Assembly (NCBI GenBank): GCA_949293905.1
Contig: CASFFG010000008.1
Location: 1-42,385, forward strand
DNA length: 42,385 bases
From: an uncultured Christensenella sp.
GTDB lineage: Bacteria; Bacillota; Clostridia; Christensenellales; UBA1242
Direction: 5' to 3'
Shown here: piece by piece, positions 25,460 to 33,816 of the stretch
Layout of the letters: every line of letters starts with the position of its first letter
Position numbering within the stretch: position 1 is the stretch's first letter
Notes under the pieces: generated by a model
Database searches by the model: none
What the model saw: the letters and a program-made list of their open reading frames with translations, nothing else
Told to the model about the DNA's origin: nothing
Translations under genes and position numbers: made by a program

Positions 25460-27325
25460 ATGAGAAATTTTGTAGCAGATTATGATGCAATAGTTATAGG
25501 TGGCGGACATGCGGGAAGTGAAGCGTGTCTCGCTTTGGCGCGTCTAGGTAAAAAGACTCTTTTAACCACATTAAATCTTGATAGTATCGCCTTTTTGGCA
25601 TGTAATCCGTCAATCGGCGGAACTGCGAAAGGTCAGTTAGCAGGTGAAATTGATGCTTTGGGTGGAGAAATGGGTGTCAATGCGGATAAGTCTATGCTAC
25701 AACTTCGCATGTTAAATATGGGAAAAGGCCCAGCGGTACACTCTCTTCGTGCGCAAGTGGATAAAATCGTATATCATAACGAGATGAAACACACCATTGA
25801 AAGACAAAAAAATCTAGACATTTTGCAGTGCGAAGTTGCGGAAATTTTAGTTGAGAACGGAAAAGTTGTCGGTGTAAAAACTAGCATGGGAGAAGAATTT
25901 TCGTGTCGCGCAGTCGTGGTTGCAACAGGTGTTTATCTCAACGCTAAAATTATTATTGGAGATTTTACCAAATTCACTGGCCCAAATGGTTACGAACCTA
26001 GTACCATGCTCACTAAATCACTCATAGATTTGGGAATAGAAGTTCGTAGATTTAAAACTGGTACGCCTGCTCGTGTAGACGGGAAAACGATCGATTATTC
26101 AAAATTTGAAGTTCAGCCAGGAGACGATTTAATCGGCGGATTTTCTGCAAAAACTAATAAAATAAAAAACAAAAAGGTGTGCTATTTGGGATACACATCT
26201 CCTGCTATGCACGATTTAATTCGTGAAAATATTTCACGCGCCCCGCTGTATTCAGGAAAAATCAATGGAATAGGTCCTAGATATTGCCCTAGCATTGAAG
26301 ATAAAATTATGCGCTTTAGCGATAAGGAACGACATCAACTTTTCTTAGAACCAGAAAGTTCATTGACGGACGAAGTCTATGTTCAAGGCATTTCTTCAAG
26401 TATGCCGTGTGATATTCAGCGAAAGATGTATAGACTTATCCCCGGCTTTGAAAATGTAAAAATTATGCGTTTTGCATACGCTATTGAATACGATTGTATC
26501 AATGCTACTGAATTAAAAAATAATCTTGAATCTAAAAAGATTAGTGGACTATTTTTCGCCGGTCAAATTAATGGCACTAGCGGATACGAAGAAGCGGGCG
26601 CGCAAGGAATTATGGCGGGGATTAACGCCGAACGATACATTGATGGACTTTCTCCTTTTGTACTATCTCGCGATCAAGCGTATATTGGAGTACTTATAGA
26701 CGATTTAACCACAAAAGATATAATTGAGCCATACCGCATGATGACGAGTCGCGCGGAATATAGATTGATTTTGCGTCAGGATAATTGCGATATCCGCCTA
26801 ACCGAACTAGGTCACAAAATAGGACTTGTTGATAAAACTAGATATGCAAAATTTAAAAAGAAATTATCTCAAATTGAGTATGTGAAATCTACTCTCAGCA
26901 CGATGAAAAATCCGCGAGAATTAAGAAATCTTTTTGAAGCAAAAAACGAAAGTTTACCTAAAACTGGACTCACTCTAAAAGAAGTTATAAAGAGAAACAA
27001 TATTAATATTTTTGATGTATCTAGTTATTTTAATTTGTTTAAAGATATTCCTAAAAATGTCCTCGAATATATAAACACTGAAATAAAATATGAGGGTTAC
27101 ATTAAAAATGAACTAGAACTTATTGAAAAACAAAAGAAGACTGAAAACATAAAATTGCCTAATATTGAATACTCAAAAATCTCAGGATTAAGGCTTGAAG
27201 CACGACAAAAATTAGATAAATTTAAACCATCTACTCTCGGTCAGGCAAAAAGAATAGATGGTGTTAGCCCGAGCGATATAAATGTTTTGCTTGTATACTT
27301 GAAATTAAAAGGATATCTAAAATAA
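25460..27325 (+). CDS. mnmG: tRNA uridine 5-carboxymethylaminomethyl synthase MnmG (GidA)
   Basis: This is the FAD-dependent partner of MnmE. The FAD-binding motif GGGHAGSEACLALARLG is near the N-terminus, followed by the family motifs CNPSIGGTAKGQL, TGVYLNAKI and AGQINGTSGYEEAGAQG. The C-terminal helical MnmE-binding domain is complete (GLRLEARQKLDKFKPSTLGQAKRIDGVSPSDI). The ATG at 25460 (protein MRNFVADYD) fits family N-termini, and upstream codons would overlap the -10 box. The length is 621 aa. It is read from its own promoter 200 bp after mnmE. Confidence 0.96.
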   Translation: MRNFVADYDAIVIGGGHAGSEACLALARLGKKTLLTTLNLDSIAFLACNPSIGGTAKGQLAGEIDALGGEMGVNADKSMLQLRMLNMGKGPAVHSLRAQVDKIVYHNEMKHTIERQKNLDILQCEVAEILVENGKVVGVKTSMGEEFSCRAVVVATGVYLNAKIIIGDFTKFTGPNGYEPSTMLTKSLIDLGIEVRRFKTGTPARVDGKTIDYSKFEVQPGDDLIGGFSAKTNKIKNKKVCYLGYTSPAMHDLIRENISRAPLYSGKINGIGPRYCPSIEDKIMRFSDKERHQLFLEPESSLTDEVYVQGISSSMPCDIQRKMYRLIPGFENVKIMRFAYAIEYDCINATELKNNLESKKISGLFFAGQINGTSGYEEAGAQGIMAGINAERYIDGLSPFVLSRDQAYIGVLIDDLTTKDIIEPYRMMTSRAEYRLILRQDNCDIRLTELGHKIGLVDKTRYAKFKKKLSQIEYVKSTLSTMKNPRELRNLFEAKNESLPKTGLTLKEVIKRNNINIFDVSSYFNLFKDIPKNVLEYINTEIKYEGYIKNELELIEKQKKTENIKLPNIEYSKISGLRLEARQKLDKFKPSTLGQAKRIDGVSPSDINVLLVYLKLKGYLK

Positions 27326-27436
27326 AACTCCTTAAATTAATCTTTCAAAAAATAAAATAAAGTTTACAACTTACATTTTAATATTTAGTTTATTTTTTAA
27401 AATTTAAAAACTATAATTTATAAATTTAATTAAACA

Positions 27437-28120
27437 ATGCAAAATTTAGAAAAATATATAAATTTAATAGAAAACCATAATGACAAGTTTGAAAAATATT
27501 ATCAAACTCTTATTTCATACAATGAAAAAGTCAATTTAACTGCAATCACAGAAAAAACTGATGTCTACTTAAAACACTTTTTAGATAGTATCTTACCTAT
27601 CGATGAAATAACTAAAAATGCTAGTGTAGTTGATGTAGGTACTGGTGCGGGTTTCCCAGGCGTTCCAATTAAAATTGTTAGAGATGATATTAACTTGACA
27701 CTAGTTGATAGTTTAAACAAGCGAATAAATTTCCTAAATGATTTAAAATCTATCCTTAATATAAATTATGTTTGCTCACACTCGAGAGCAGAAGATTTTT
27801 CAAAAAAGAATAGAGAATGCTTTGATTATGCTGTTGCGCGAGCGGTTGCTAAATTAAACACTCTTTTAGAATATCTTCTTCCACTAGTAAAGGTTGGCGG
27901 ATATGTCTTAGCATATAAATCAACCAGCGCAAATGAAGAGTTAATTGAAGCGAAGCATGCAATATCCGTCCTTGGTGGAAAATTTATTAAAATTTTAAAT
28001 TTTACTCTTCCTAATAACTTAGGGGAGCGAAATATTATAGTAATAAAGAAAATAAAACAAACATCGCTAACTTATCCGCGCGGACAAAATAAGCCAAAAT
28101 TAAACCCATTGAAAAATTAA
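27437..28120 (+). CDS. rsmG: 16S rRNA (guanine527-N7)-methyltransferase RsmG (GidB)
   Basis: RsmG methylates N7 of G527 in 16S rRNA using S-adenosylmethionine. The family motif NEKVNLTAI is near residue 28, the SAM-binding loop VDVGTGAGFPGVPIKI near 75, and the conserved ARAVAKLNTLLEYLLPLVKVGG segment near 132. The length of 227 aa is normal. TATAAT lies about 20 nt before the ATG, with no strong ribosome binding site. It follows mnmG, the standard neighbour, after 111 bp. Confidence 0.95.
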   Translation: MQNLEKYINLIENHNDKFEKYYQTLISYNEKVNLTAITEKTDVYLKHFLDSILPIDEITKNASVVDVGTGAGFPGVPIKIVRDDINLTLVDSLNKRINFLNDLKSILNINYVCSHSRAEDFSKKNRECFDYAVARAVAKLNTLLEYLLPLVKVGGYVLAYKSTSANEELIEAKHAISVLGGKFIKILNFTLPNNLGERNIIVIKKIKQTSLTYPRGQNKPKLNPLKN

Positions 28121-28539
28121 AAATTTTAAATTTCATTAAAAAATAATTAATTTTAGTTATAATTTTACTAATTTTTAATTATTTTTTATTTTTTTATTAA
28201 TTAATTTTTATATTAAATCATAATTTAATTATAATTTTTTTTGTTTAATTGTTTTAATCGTATAAATTTATCCTGTTTTATCTACACCTATTTTCTTTTA
28301 TATTCTTATAATATATACCTTATATACGCGTACGCGCACGCGTGCGCGAGAGAAAGTATTATTCTCAACTATAAATAAATTTATTATTATATGTTTAAAG
28401 TAAAATTTTTAACAAACCTTTTGTAATGCTTTTATCCATCAAAATATTAATTAAAAAATTTTTATTTGTTAAAAACATTTATAATTATTTTTTAATTTTC
28501 TAATTTTAAATATAAAAATTAAACAAATGGGCGTATTAT
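28121..28539. other. AT-rich intergenic region with an alternating pyrimidine-purine GC tract
   Basis: No gene is seen. The region is almost pure A/T apart from a sharply different segment at 28321-28348. No DnaA box or parS site was found. Confidence 0.6.
28321..28348. repeat. 28-bp perfect alternating pyrimidine-purine tract
   Basis: Every step over 28 bp alternates pyrimidine and purine, moving from TA steps into CG/CA/TG steps (core ACGCGTACGCGCACGCGTG). This is the type of sequence that most readily adopts Z-DNA, and it is also partly palindromic. The GC content contrasts sharply with the flanks. Confidence 0.8.
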
Positions 28540-28568
28540 TTGACAATTTTAAAAATTTTTAATATAAT
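28540..28568 (+). promoter_or_regulatory. Consensus promoter of recF
   Basis: TTGACA, a 17-bp spacer and TATAAT: both hexamers and spacing are a perfect match to the sigma-A consensus. The start codon is about 32 nt after the predicted transcript start. Confidence 0.85.
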
Positions 28569-28606
28569 CTAATAAAATTTTGTTTTTATTTAATCTATTT
28601 CTTATT

Positions 28607-29686
28607 ATGAACATAACGACTCTAACACTTAAAGATTTTAGAAATTATACTGAAGAGACAGTCAAATTTAGTGATGGTCTTAATTTTTTAGTCGGTGCTA
28701 ATGCTCAAGGTAAAACAAATATGCTAGAAAGCATTTATTTAATTAGTGTAGGAAAAAGTCCAAAGAATAGCAAGGACAAGCAAATTATTAAATTTGATAA
28801 ATCTAAATCTTTAATTGACCTAAATTTTACTACACGCGTTGGAAATAAAAACATTAAAATGTATTTAGATAAATCAAATAAGAAATCTATAAAAATAAAT
28901 AATCTAAATATTTTAAAACTCACCGAACTAGTTGGAACACTGTCTGTTGTCTATTTTAGCCCAGACGAATTAAAACTTATAAAAGAAGTCCCCGAAGATA
29001 GAAGAAAATTCTTAGATGTTTCAATAAGTCAATTTGATAAAAATTATTTATACAACTTATTAAAATATGAAAAGATTTTAAAACAGAGAAATGCTATTTT
29101 AAAATCTAATGAAACAAACGAATCTAAACGCGAACAATTAAAATTGTTTACTCCACAATTAGTAGACACCGCAGAAAAGATTATATCAAAGCGACTAGAA
29201 TTTATTGAAAAATTAAATAAAATTGCACCTATTATTCATAAAAACATAACCATAAGTGAAAATTTAAAAATTTCTTATAGTTATATAAAAAAAGAAAATT
29301 TAACTATTCGTGAGGACTTAACCAACTCATTAAATAACTCTATCGAAAAAGAATTGGAGTTGGGTTACACTACTATCGGGCCACATAGAGATGATTTAAT
29401 ATTTTATCTAGACGGATTAGATTGTAAGTTTTACGCAAGCCAAGGCCAACAACGAACGGTCGCGTTGGTAGTAAAATTATCTCTAATGGAAGTTATCAAA
29501 GATGAAATAGGTGAATATCCTGTTTTACTTTTAGATGATGTCTTGAGTGAATTGGACGAAGATAGACAGATGCGTTTGCTAAACATGACAGTTAAATATC
29601 AAACAATTATCACATGTACTCAAATACCAAAAATAAATATTCCTTATAATTTTATAAAGATAAAAAATGGAACAATTGAAAAATAA
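28607..29686 (+). CDS. recF: DNA replication and repair protein RecF
   Basis: RecF is the SMC-like ATPase that helps load RecA at gaps. Walker A GANAQGKTN is at about 30-38, right after the LKDFRNYTE motif. The QGQQRTVALVVKLS signature is near 290 and the Walker B VLLLDDVLSELD near 310. I use the ATG at 28607 because conserved sequence (MNITTLTLKDFRNY) starts there; a frame open upstream is hydrophobic and atypical. The length is 359 aa. No Shine-Dalgarno sequence is visible. It usually follows dnaN, but here it lies on the other side of dnaA and converges with it. Confidence 0.93.
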   Translation: MNITTLTLKDFRNYTEETVKFSDGLNFLVGANAQGKTNMLESIYLISVGKSPKNSKDKQIIKFDKSKSLIDLNFTTRVGNKNIKMYLDKSNKKSIKINNLNILKLTELVGTLSVVYFSPDELKLIKEVPEDRRKFLDVSISQFDKNYLYNLLKYEKILKQRNAILKSNETNESKREQLKLFTPQLVDTAEKIISKRLEFIEKLNKIAPIIHKNITISENLKISYSYIKKENLTIREDLTNSLNNSIEKELELGYTTIGPHRDDLIFYLDGLDCKFYASQGQQRTVALVVKLSLMEVIKDEIGEYPVLLLDDVLSELDEDRQMRLLNMTVKYQTIITCTQIPKINIPYNFIKIKNGTIEK

Positions 29687-29733
29687 TTCAATAAAAATTT
29701 AAAAATCTTATAAAATTAGCAGTAAAAACAAGA

Positions 29734-29759
29734 AAAATTCACCCAAAATGGTGAATTTT
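29734..29759. terminator. Bidirectional terminator between recF and dnaA
   Basis: AAAATTCACC pairs with GGTGAATTTT around a short loop, with A and T runs on the two sides. It sits exactly between the convergent recF and dnaA ends. Confidence 0.85.
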
Positions 29760-29768
29760 TTAAAATTT

Positions 29769-31118
29769 TTAATATTTTAGTAATTGCGACTTTATATCAT
29801 TAACTAGCGTCTTGACATGTGGATTAACTTTAATTTGATTACTTATTTTATCTCTCGCATGCATAATCGTAGTATGATCTCTACCACCGAATATCTCTCC
29901 TATTGCTGTAAGCGGAATATTTAACATATCATTTATTAGATAGATACACATTTGTCTTGGTTCAACAATTTCTTTATTCTTTTTCTTTCCAATTAAGTCT
30001 TCCTTTGTAACTTTGAAGAAATCACAAACTGTATTCATAATTTTTTCTGCATCTAGATTTGTTCGTTCTGTCTCTCCATAGTCTTTAAGTGCTTCATGAG
30101 CATCTTCCATACTCGCATGCGATTTTCCTATCAAACTTGAATAGAAAACTATTTTTGATAATATACCTTCCATTTCACGAACATTAGTGCTCGCCTTTTG
30201 TGCAATAAAGTCGATTACATCTTCATCTACCAAATATCCTTCCTGACTGCACTTCTTTCGAATAATTGCAACCTTTGTTTCATAATCTGGTTCTTGAATA
30301 TCTTGTATAAGTCCGCTAGAAAATCTACTTCTAAGTCGTTCTTCTAACGCGCTCATATCTTTTGGCGAGCGGTCGGACGCAATTATTATTTGTTTATTGT
30401 TTTGATACAAATCGTTGAATGTGTGGAAGAATTCTTCCTGTATACCCATTTTATTACTGATAAATTGAATATCATCTATCATAAGGACATCTACATTGCG
30501 GTACTTGTCTCTAAAATCACCATTTGCTTTATCTTTACCATTGCGGATAGATTCAACATAGTCGTTAGTAAACTTTTCGCAAGTTACATACAACACATTT
30601 AAGTCCGGTCTATGCTCGTTTAGATAATTCCCTACCGCGTGGAGTAAGTGTGTTTTACCAAGTCCTACACCTCCGTATATAAATAGTGGATTAAACTTCT
30701 CGCTCGGGTGTTCAGCCACACTTTGCATAGCCGCACATACCACTTGATTTGATTTTCCTACAACAAAACTATCAAAAGTATATTTCTTATTGAACTTAGA
30801 TTTGATTTGTGTAGTTTCACTCATCATCTTTTCTAGTTCTGCATCTTGGCGACGGATATCTTCTTCATATTCCTTCTGTTCTGTCACTCTAACAAATGTG
30901 TATGGTGTAAACTCTTGACGAACACATTTTGTTATCTTTTCAAATATACCTGGCTGTTTTACCTGATTTTTAGCGGTGACGCTCGGTGCCATAAGGATTA
31001 ATTCGTCGTTGGCATACTGTATAGGCGTCAATGTATTTATCCATAAATCAAATGTTACAGCCGTTACTTCGTTCTCTAATTTGTTTAAAACTAACTTCCA
31101 CTGGTCTAGTAAAAACAT
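29769..31118 (-). CDS. dnaA: Chromosomal replication initiator DnaA
   Basis: DnaA binds DnaA boxes and melts the origin. Domain I is at about 1-80 (WKLVLNKLENEVTAVTFDLWI), followed by a short linker. The AAA+ domain has Walker A GGVGLGKTHL near 149, Walker B DVLMIDDIQF and the sensor region. Domain IV has the DNA-binding signature GGRDHTTIMHARDKI near 413. The length of 449 aa is normal. A GGGAGA ribosome binding site precedes the ATG. The gene points away from dnaN, whereas in most bacteria dnaA and dnaN are co-directional; this suggests a local inversion. Confidence 0.97.
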   Translation of the reverse strand: MFLLDQWKLVLNKLENEVTAVTFDLWINTLTPIQYANDELILMAPSVTAKNQVKQPGIFEKITKCVRQEFTPYTFVRVTEQKEYEEDIRRQDAELEKMMSETTQIKSKFNKKYTFDSFVVGKSNQVVCAAMQSVAEHPSEKFNPLFIYGGVGLGKTHLLHAVGNYLNEHRPDLNVLYVTCEKFTNDYVESIRNGKDKANGDFRDKYRNVDVLMIDDIQFISNKMGIQEEFFHTFNDLYQNNKQIIIASDRSPKDMSALEERLRSRFSSGLIQDIQEPDYETKVAIIRKKCSQEGYLVDEDVIDFIAQKASTNVREMEGILSKIVFYSSLIGKSHASMEDAHEALKDYGETERTNLDAEKIMNTVCDFFKVTKEDLIGKKKNKEIVEPRQMCIYLINDMLNIPLTAIGEIFGGRDHTTIMHARDKISNQIKVNPHVKTLVNDIKSQLLKY

Positions 31119-31141
31119 ACTCTTCTCCCTAATCTGTATTT

Positions 31142-31170
31142 ATTATATATCAAAAAGTGAACTTTGTCAA
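31142..31170 (-). promoter_or_regulatory. Consensus promoter of dnaA
   Basis: On the minus strand there is TTGACA, a 17-bp spacer and TATAAT. It is a full consensus match, just upstream of the dnaA leader and beside the nearest DnaA box at 31195, consistent with DnaA autoregulation. Confidence 0.85.
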
Positions 31171-31194
31171 TCTTAGATATTTGTAAATTTTAAG

Positions 31195-31341
31195 TTATCC
31201 ACTGACATTAGTGAGTTATCAACATAAACATCAACATAGTTATCAACAAAAAATGTGCATAAAAATTGTGTAAATTGGGTCTAATTTCAAACTTTACACC
31301 ACTAGATATTGTAAATATTCAAGTTATCCACTTTTCCACAA
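31195..31341. other. Degenerate DnaA-box cluster between dnaA and dnaN
   Basis: At least five near-consensus 9-mers are seen: TTATCCACT at 31195 and 31324, TTATCAACA at 31216 and 31240, and TTATGCACA (minus strand) at 31254; TTTTCCACA lies beside the last group. Most differ from TTATCCACA at one position. An extremely AT-rich stretch follows (about 31440-31650) that could be the unwinding element. This may be oriC or the dnaA autoregulatory region. Confidence 0.7.
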
Positions 31342-31656
31342 TGCATAATAAAAAAATCACTATCAAAAACCAAGAAAAATTAATAAAATAAACAACGCAC
31401 ACGACACGCGATTTTTATCTATTTCTTAAGTAATTTCTTTGATTTGAAGTAGTTAATTATTTAGTTAATTTTTTGCTATTTTTAAATTAATTTTTTAGTT
31501 ACTATTTTGATAAAAAAACTAGATTTTTTAGTTTAAATTTTGATTGATTAATTAATTTTTTAGTCAAACTTTTTGCTAATTTAATTAAAATTATAATATA
31601 ATTTATTTTATTAATTTCAAAGGTGAAAAATTTGTCGAAAAATTTTTAAAAATTGT
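31342..31656. other. AT-rich candidate unwinding region
   Basis: No gene is present. The stretch from about 31440 to 31650 is built of A/T runs with repeated TTAATTTTTTAG-like motifs. Together with the boxes on its left it has the look of a DNA unwinding element, but this is inference from composition only. Confidence 0.45.
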
Positions 31657-31685
31657 TTGACATATTTTAGACCGTTTGCTAATAT
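31657..31685 (+). promoter_or_regulatory. Promoter of dnaN
   Basis: TTGACA, a 17-bp spacer and TAATAT. The transcript would have a leader of about 50 nt with a good ribosome binding site (GAAGGAGA) before the ATG. Confidence 0.75.
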
Positions 31686-31740
31686 AGTGGTGTATCATGA
31701 TTTTGCGTTCAGGGGGTAGTAAAGTCAGGGAAGGAGAATT

Positions 31741-32844
31741 ATGAAGTTTAGATGTGATGGACTAGAATTAAGCGAGGCAATAGCAGTTGTATCTAAGGCT
31801 ATCGGTAATAGGACAACCTCTCAAATCCTTGAAGGTATAAAGATGGTATGCGAAGATGATAAACTGATTTTGACTGCTACCGACCTTGAGATTAGTATTG
31901 AAAAGACTATTAGAGCGGAAGTTATGAGTTCGGGCGAGACAGTTGTACCGGGAAGACTGTTTGGCGAATATATTAAGAAACTTACTAATGAGTCGATACT
32001 ATGTGAGTTGAGTGAGAAAAACCATCTTAAAATCTCGTATACTGATAGCGAAGGTGTATTGCAGTGTATGGAAATCAGTGAATTTCCTAAACTTAAAGAG
32101 ATTGAAAAAACCAACTATTTCGAGATTTCTAAGGAAAACTTTAAAAAACTTATCAATGACGTTTTCTATGCCGTTGCGCAGGACGATAGTAGACCAATAT
32201 TGAAGGGTATACTATTGGAGACTAGCATGGAAAATAGGTCAATTAGAGCAGTTGCAGTAGATGGTTGTAGGTTAAGTATCGCAAATAAGCCAATTAATAT
32301 ATCTACCGCAGATTTTAAGATTATAGTGCCAGGTAAAAATCTTAATGAAATTGCGCGCATGTTAGATAGCGAAGGGGATATAAAAGTATATATCCATTCG
32401 AATAATATTATGGTGGACTTTGGAGATACTATAATTATTAATAGACTTATTGATGGTCAATTTATTAACTATCGCCAGATAGTTCCAAAAGATTTTTCCA
32501 CAACTATCACTATTAATAAAGAGCAGTTAGAAGACGCTATAGATAGGGCAAGTGTTCTCTCTAAAATAGATAAAAATAATCTCGTAAAATTCGATATTAA
32601 AGAGAAAAATCTTATGCTCACATCGAATAGTGAGATAGGTAACACTAAGGAGAATATTACGGTTGGAGTTAAGGGAAATGACCTTGTAATTTCGTTTAAT
32701 TCTAAGTATTTTAGCGATTGTTTGCGCGTAATAGATAATCCGTATGTTAAGATTAATTTCAATAGTCCTATTATGCCATGCGTGATTACTCCTGTGGACG
32801 GAAATGACTTTGAATTTTTAATTTTACCTGTTAAGGCTAGATAA
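31741..32844 (+). CDS. dnaN: DNA polymerase III beta subunit (sliding clamp)
   Basis: DnaN is the ring-shaped clamp that tethers polymerase III to DNA. All three clamp domains can be followed: KFRCDGLELSEAIAVVSKAIGNRTT at the start, VAQDDSRPILKGILLE with VDGCRLSIANKPI in the middle, and a C-terminal domain ending NDFEFLILPVKAR, which matches the usual YVLMPMR type end. The length of 367 aa is normal. AAGGAG precedes the ATG. It is the first gene of a rightward run. Confidence 0.95.
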   Translation: MKFRCDGLELSEAIAVVSKAIGNRTTSQILEGIKMVCEDDKLILTATDLEISIEKTIRAEVMSSGETVVPGRLFGEYIKKLTNESILCELSEKNHLKISYTDSEGVLQCMEISEFPKLKEIEKTNYFEISKENFKKLINDVFYAVAQDDSRPILKGILLETSMENRSIRAVAVDGCRLSIANKPINISTADFKIIVPGKNLNEIARMLDSEGDIKVYIHSNNIMVDFGDTIIINRLIDGQFINYRQIVPKDFSTTITINKEQLEDAIDRASVLSKIDKNNLVKFDIKEKNLMLTSNSEIGNTKENITVGVKGNDLVISFNSKYFSDCLRVIDNPYVKINFNSPIMPCVITPVDGNDFEFLILPVKAR

Positions 32845-32902
32845 TTAAATATGAATTTTTAAGAGAAAAACATATTGATTGTTTTTCTTAAAAATAGGCA
32901 TC

Positions 32903-32936
32903 AAAATACACTTTTAAAATTTTAGGAGTGTATTTT
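32903..32936 (+). terminator. Terminator of dnaN
   Basis: AAAATACACT pairs with AGTGTATTTT and ends in a T run. A second, AT-rich inverted repeat lies just before it (about 32851-32895). Confidence 0.8.
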
Positions 32937-33029
32937 TTATTTAACAATTCCTATTAAATTGAATTTTTTGATAGATTTATGTCTTTTAAATAGTATTAAA
33001 ATATATACTATCTATAATTAAATGATAAA

Positions 33030-33058
33030 TTGACAAATCATGTGTTTTATACTATAAT
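33030..33058 (+). promoter_or_regulatory. Consensus promoter with leaderless geometry
   Basis: TTGACA, a 17-bp spacer and TATAAT, followed by exactly 6 nt and the ATG at 33065. It is the clearest leaderless promoter in the window, since both hexamers are perfect and no ribosome binding site exists. Confidence 0.85.
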
Positions 33059-33064
33059 TAGTAC

Positions 33065-33724
33065 ATGATAAATGAAAATTATATGTTATACCAATATGTT
33101 TACCCAGGAGTTAGACCAGTTAGTGATAATATTGTTATTACTGATTGTGATGATGACTTTTTGTTAGGAGCAGAAGAAATATTAAAATCATGCGATAGTA
33201 TAAAAAGTGTTGTTATAAAAATTGATGATAATGAAAATAGTATAATTAATAATATTGAAATCAATTTTGACGATGATTTAAAGAAAAAGGTGTTGACTAG
33301 AACATGTTTAACAGCAAAGATAATGAGAGAATTGTTGTTAGAGTTTGATGTTAAAAATACTCGTTTTCACTCGCTAAATGATATAGAAGTTGGATTAAAT
33401 TATTTTAAGAGTTTAGACAAAGAAAATATGATTAAGTTTTATAGAATTGCACCTATGATTGACGATATAGAAGATTTTGTAAAAAAGAATGATAACCAAC
33501 AAGTTGAAATAAATTTTATATTGACGGCTGAAAATATTAATAAGAATTTACAGCGTGCAATAAATGATTTAATCTATTCGCGTTTGCCATTTTTAGTGCG
33601 AGTGTTAACAAATCAAAAAGAACTTGCTTCTTACTATACGCTAAATGGTGAATTTATTGAAGTACCACACGATTATGTAGAAAAAAGTTATTTGTATATA
33701 AAATCTAGTGAAAAGAAAGTTTAG
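33065..33724 (+). CDS. Hypothetical protein, 219 aa
   Basis: I do not recognise this protein. It has 219 residues, is acidic and soluble-looking, and has no signal peptide or membrane helix. An Asp-rich stretch (VITDCDDDFLLG) lies near residue 25, and a long Asn/Asp-rich region follows. It is transcribed from a perfect promoter whose -10 ends 6 nt before the ATG, so expression is likely and the start is well fixed. It is followed at 93 bp by a putative metallopeptidase gene, and the two may form a unit. The function is unknown. Confidence 0.7.
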   Translation: MINENYMLYQYVYPGVRPVSDNIVITDCDDDFLLGAEEILKSCDSIKSVVIKIDDNENSIINNIEINFDDDLKKKVLTRTCLTAKIMRELLLEFDVKNTRFHSLNDIEVGLNYFKSLDKENMIKFYRIAPMIDDIEDFVKKNDNQQVEINFILTAENINKNLQRAINDLIYSRLPFLVRVLTNQKELASYYTLNGEFIEVPHDYVEKSYLYIKSSEKKV

Positions 33725-33816
33725 TAAATTTAAAATATTATTAAGTACTAAACTATGAATTTATAAAAATTAGATTATGTAATAAACTAAAATTTAATTG
33801 ATAAAAAAAGGCAAAA

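Noticed and set aside
31342-31656. A hidden gene between dnaA and dnaN
   Set aside because: The stretch is nearly all A/T with frequent stops in all frames; an unwinding element or spacer is more likely.
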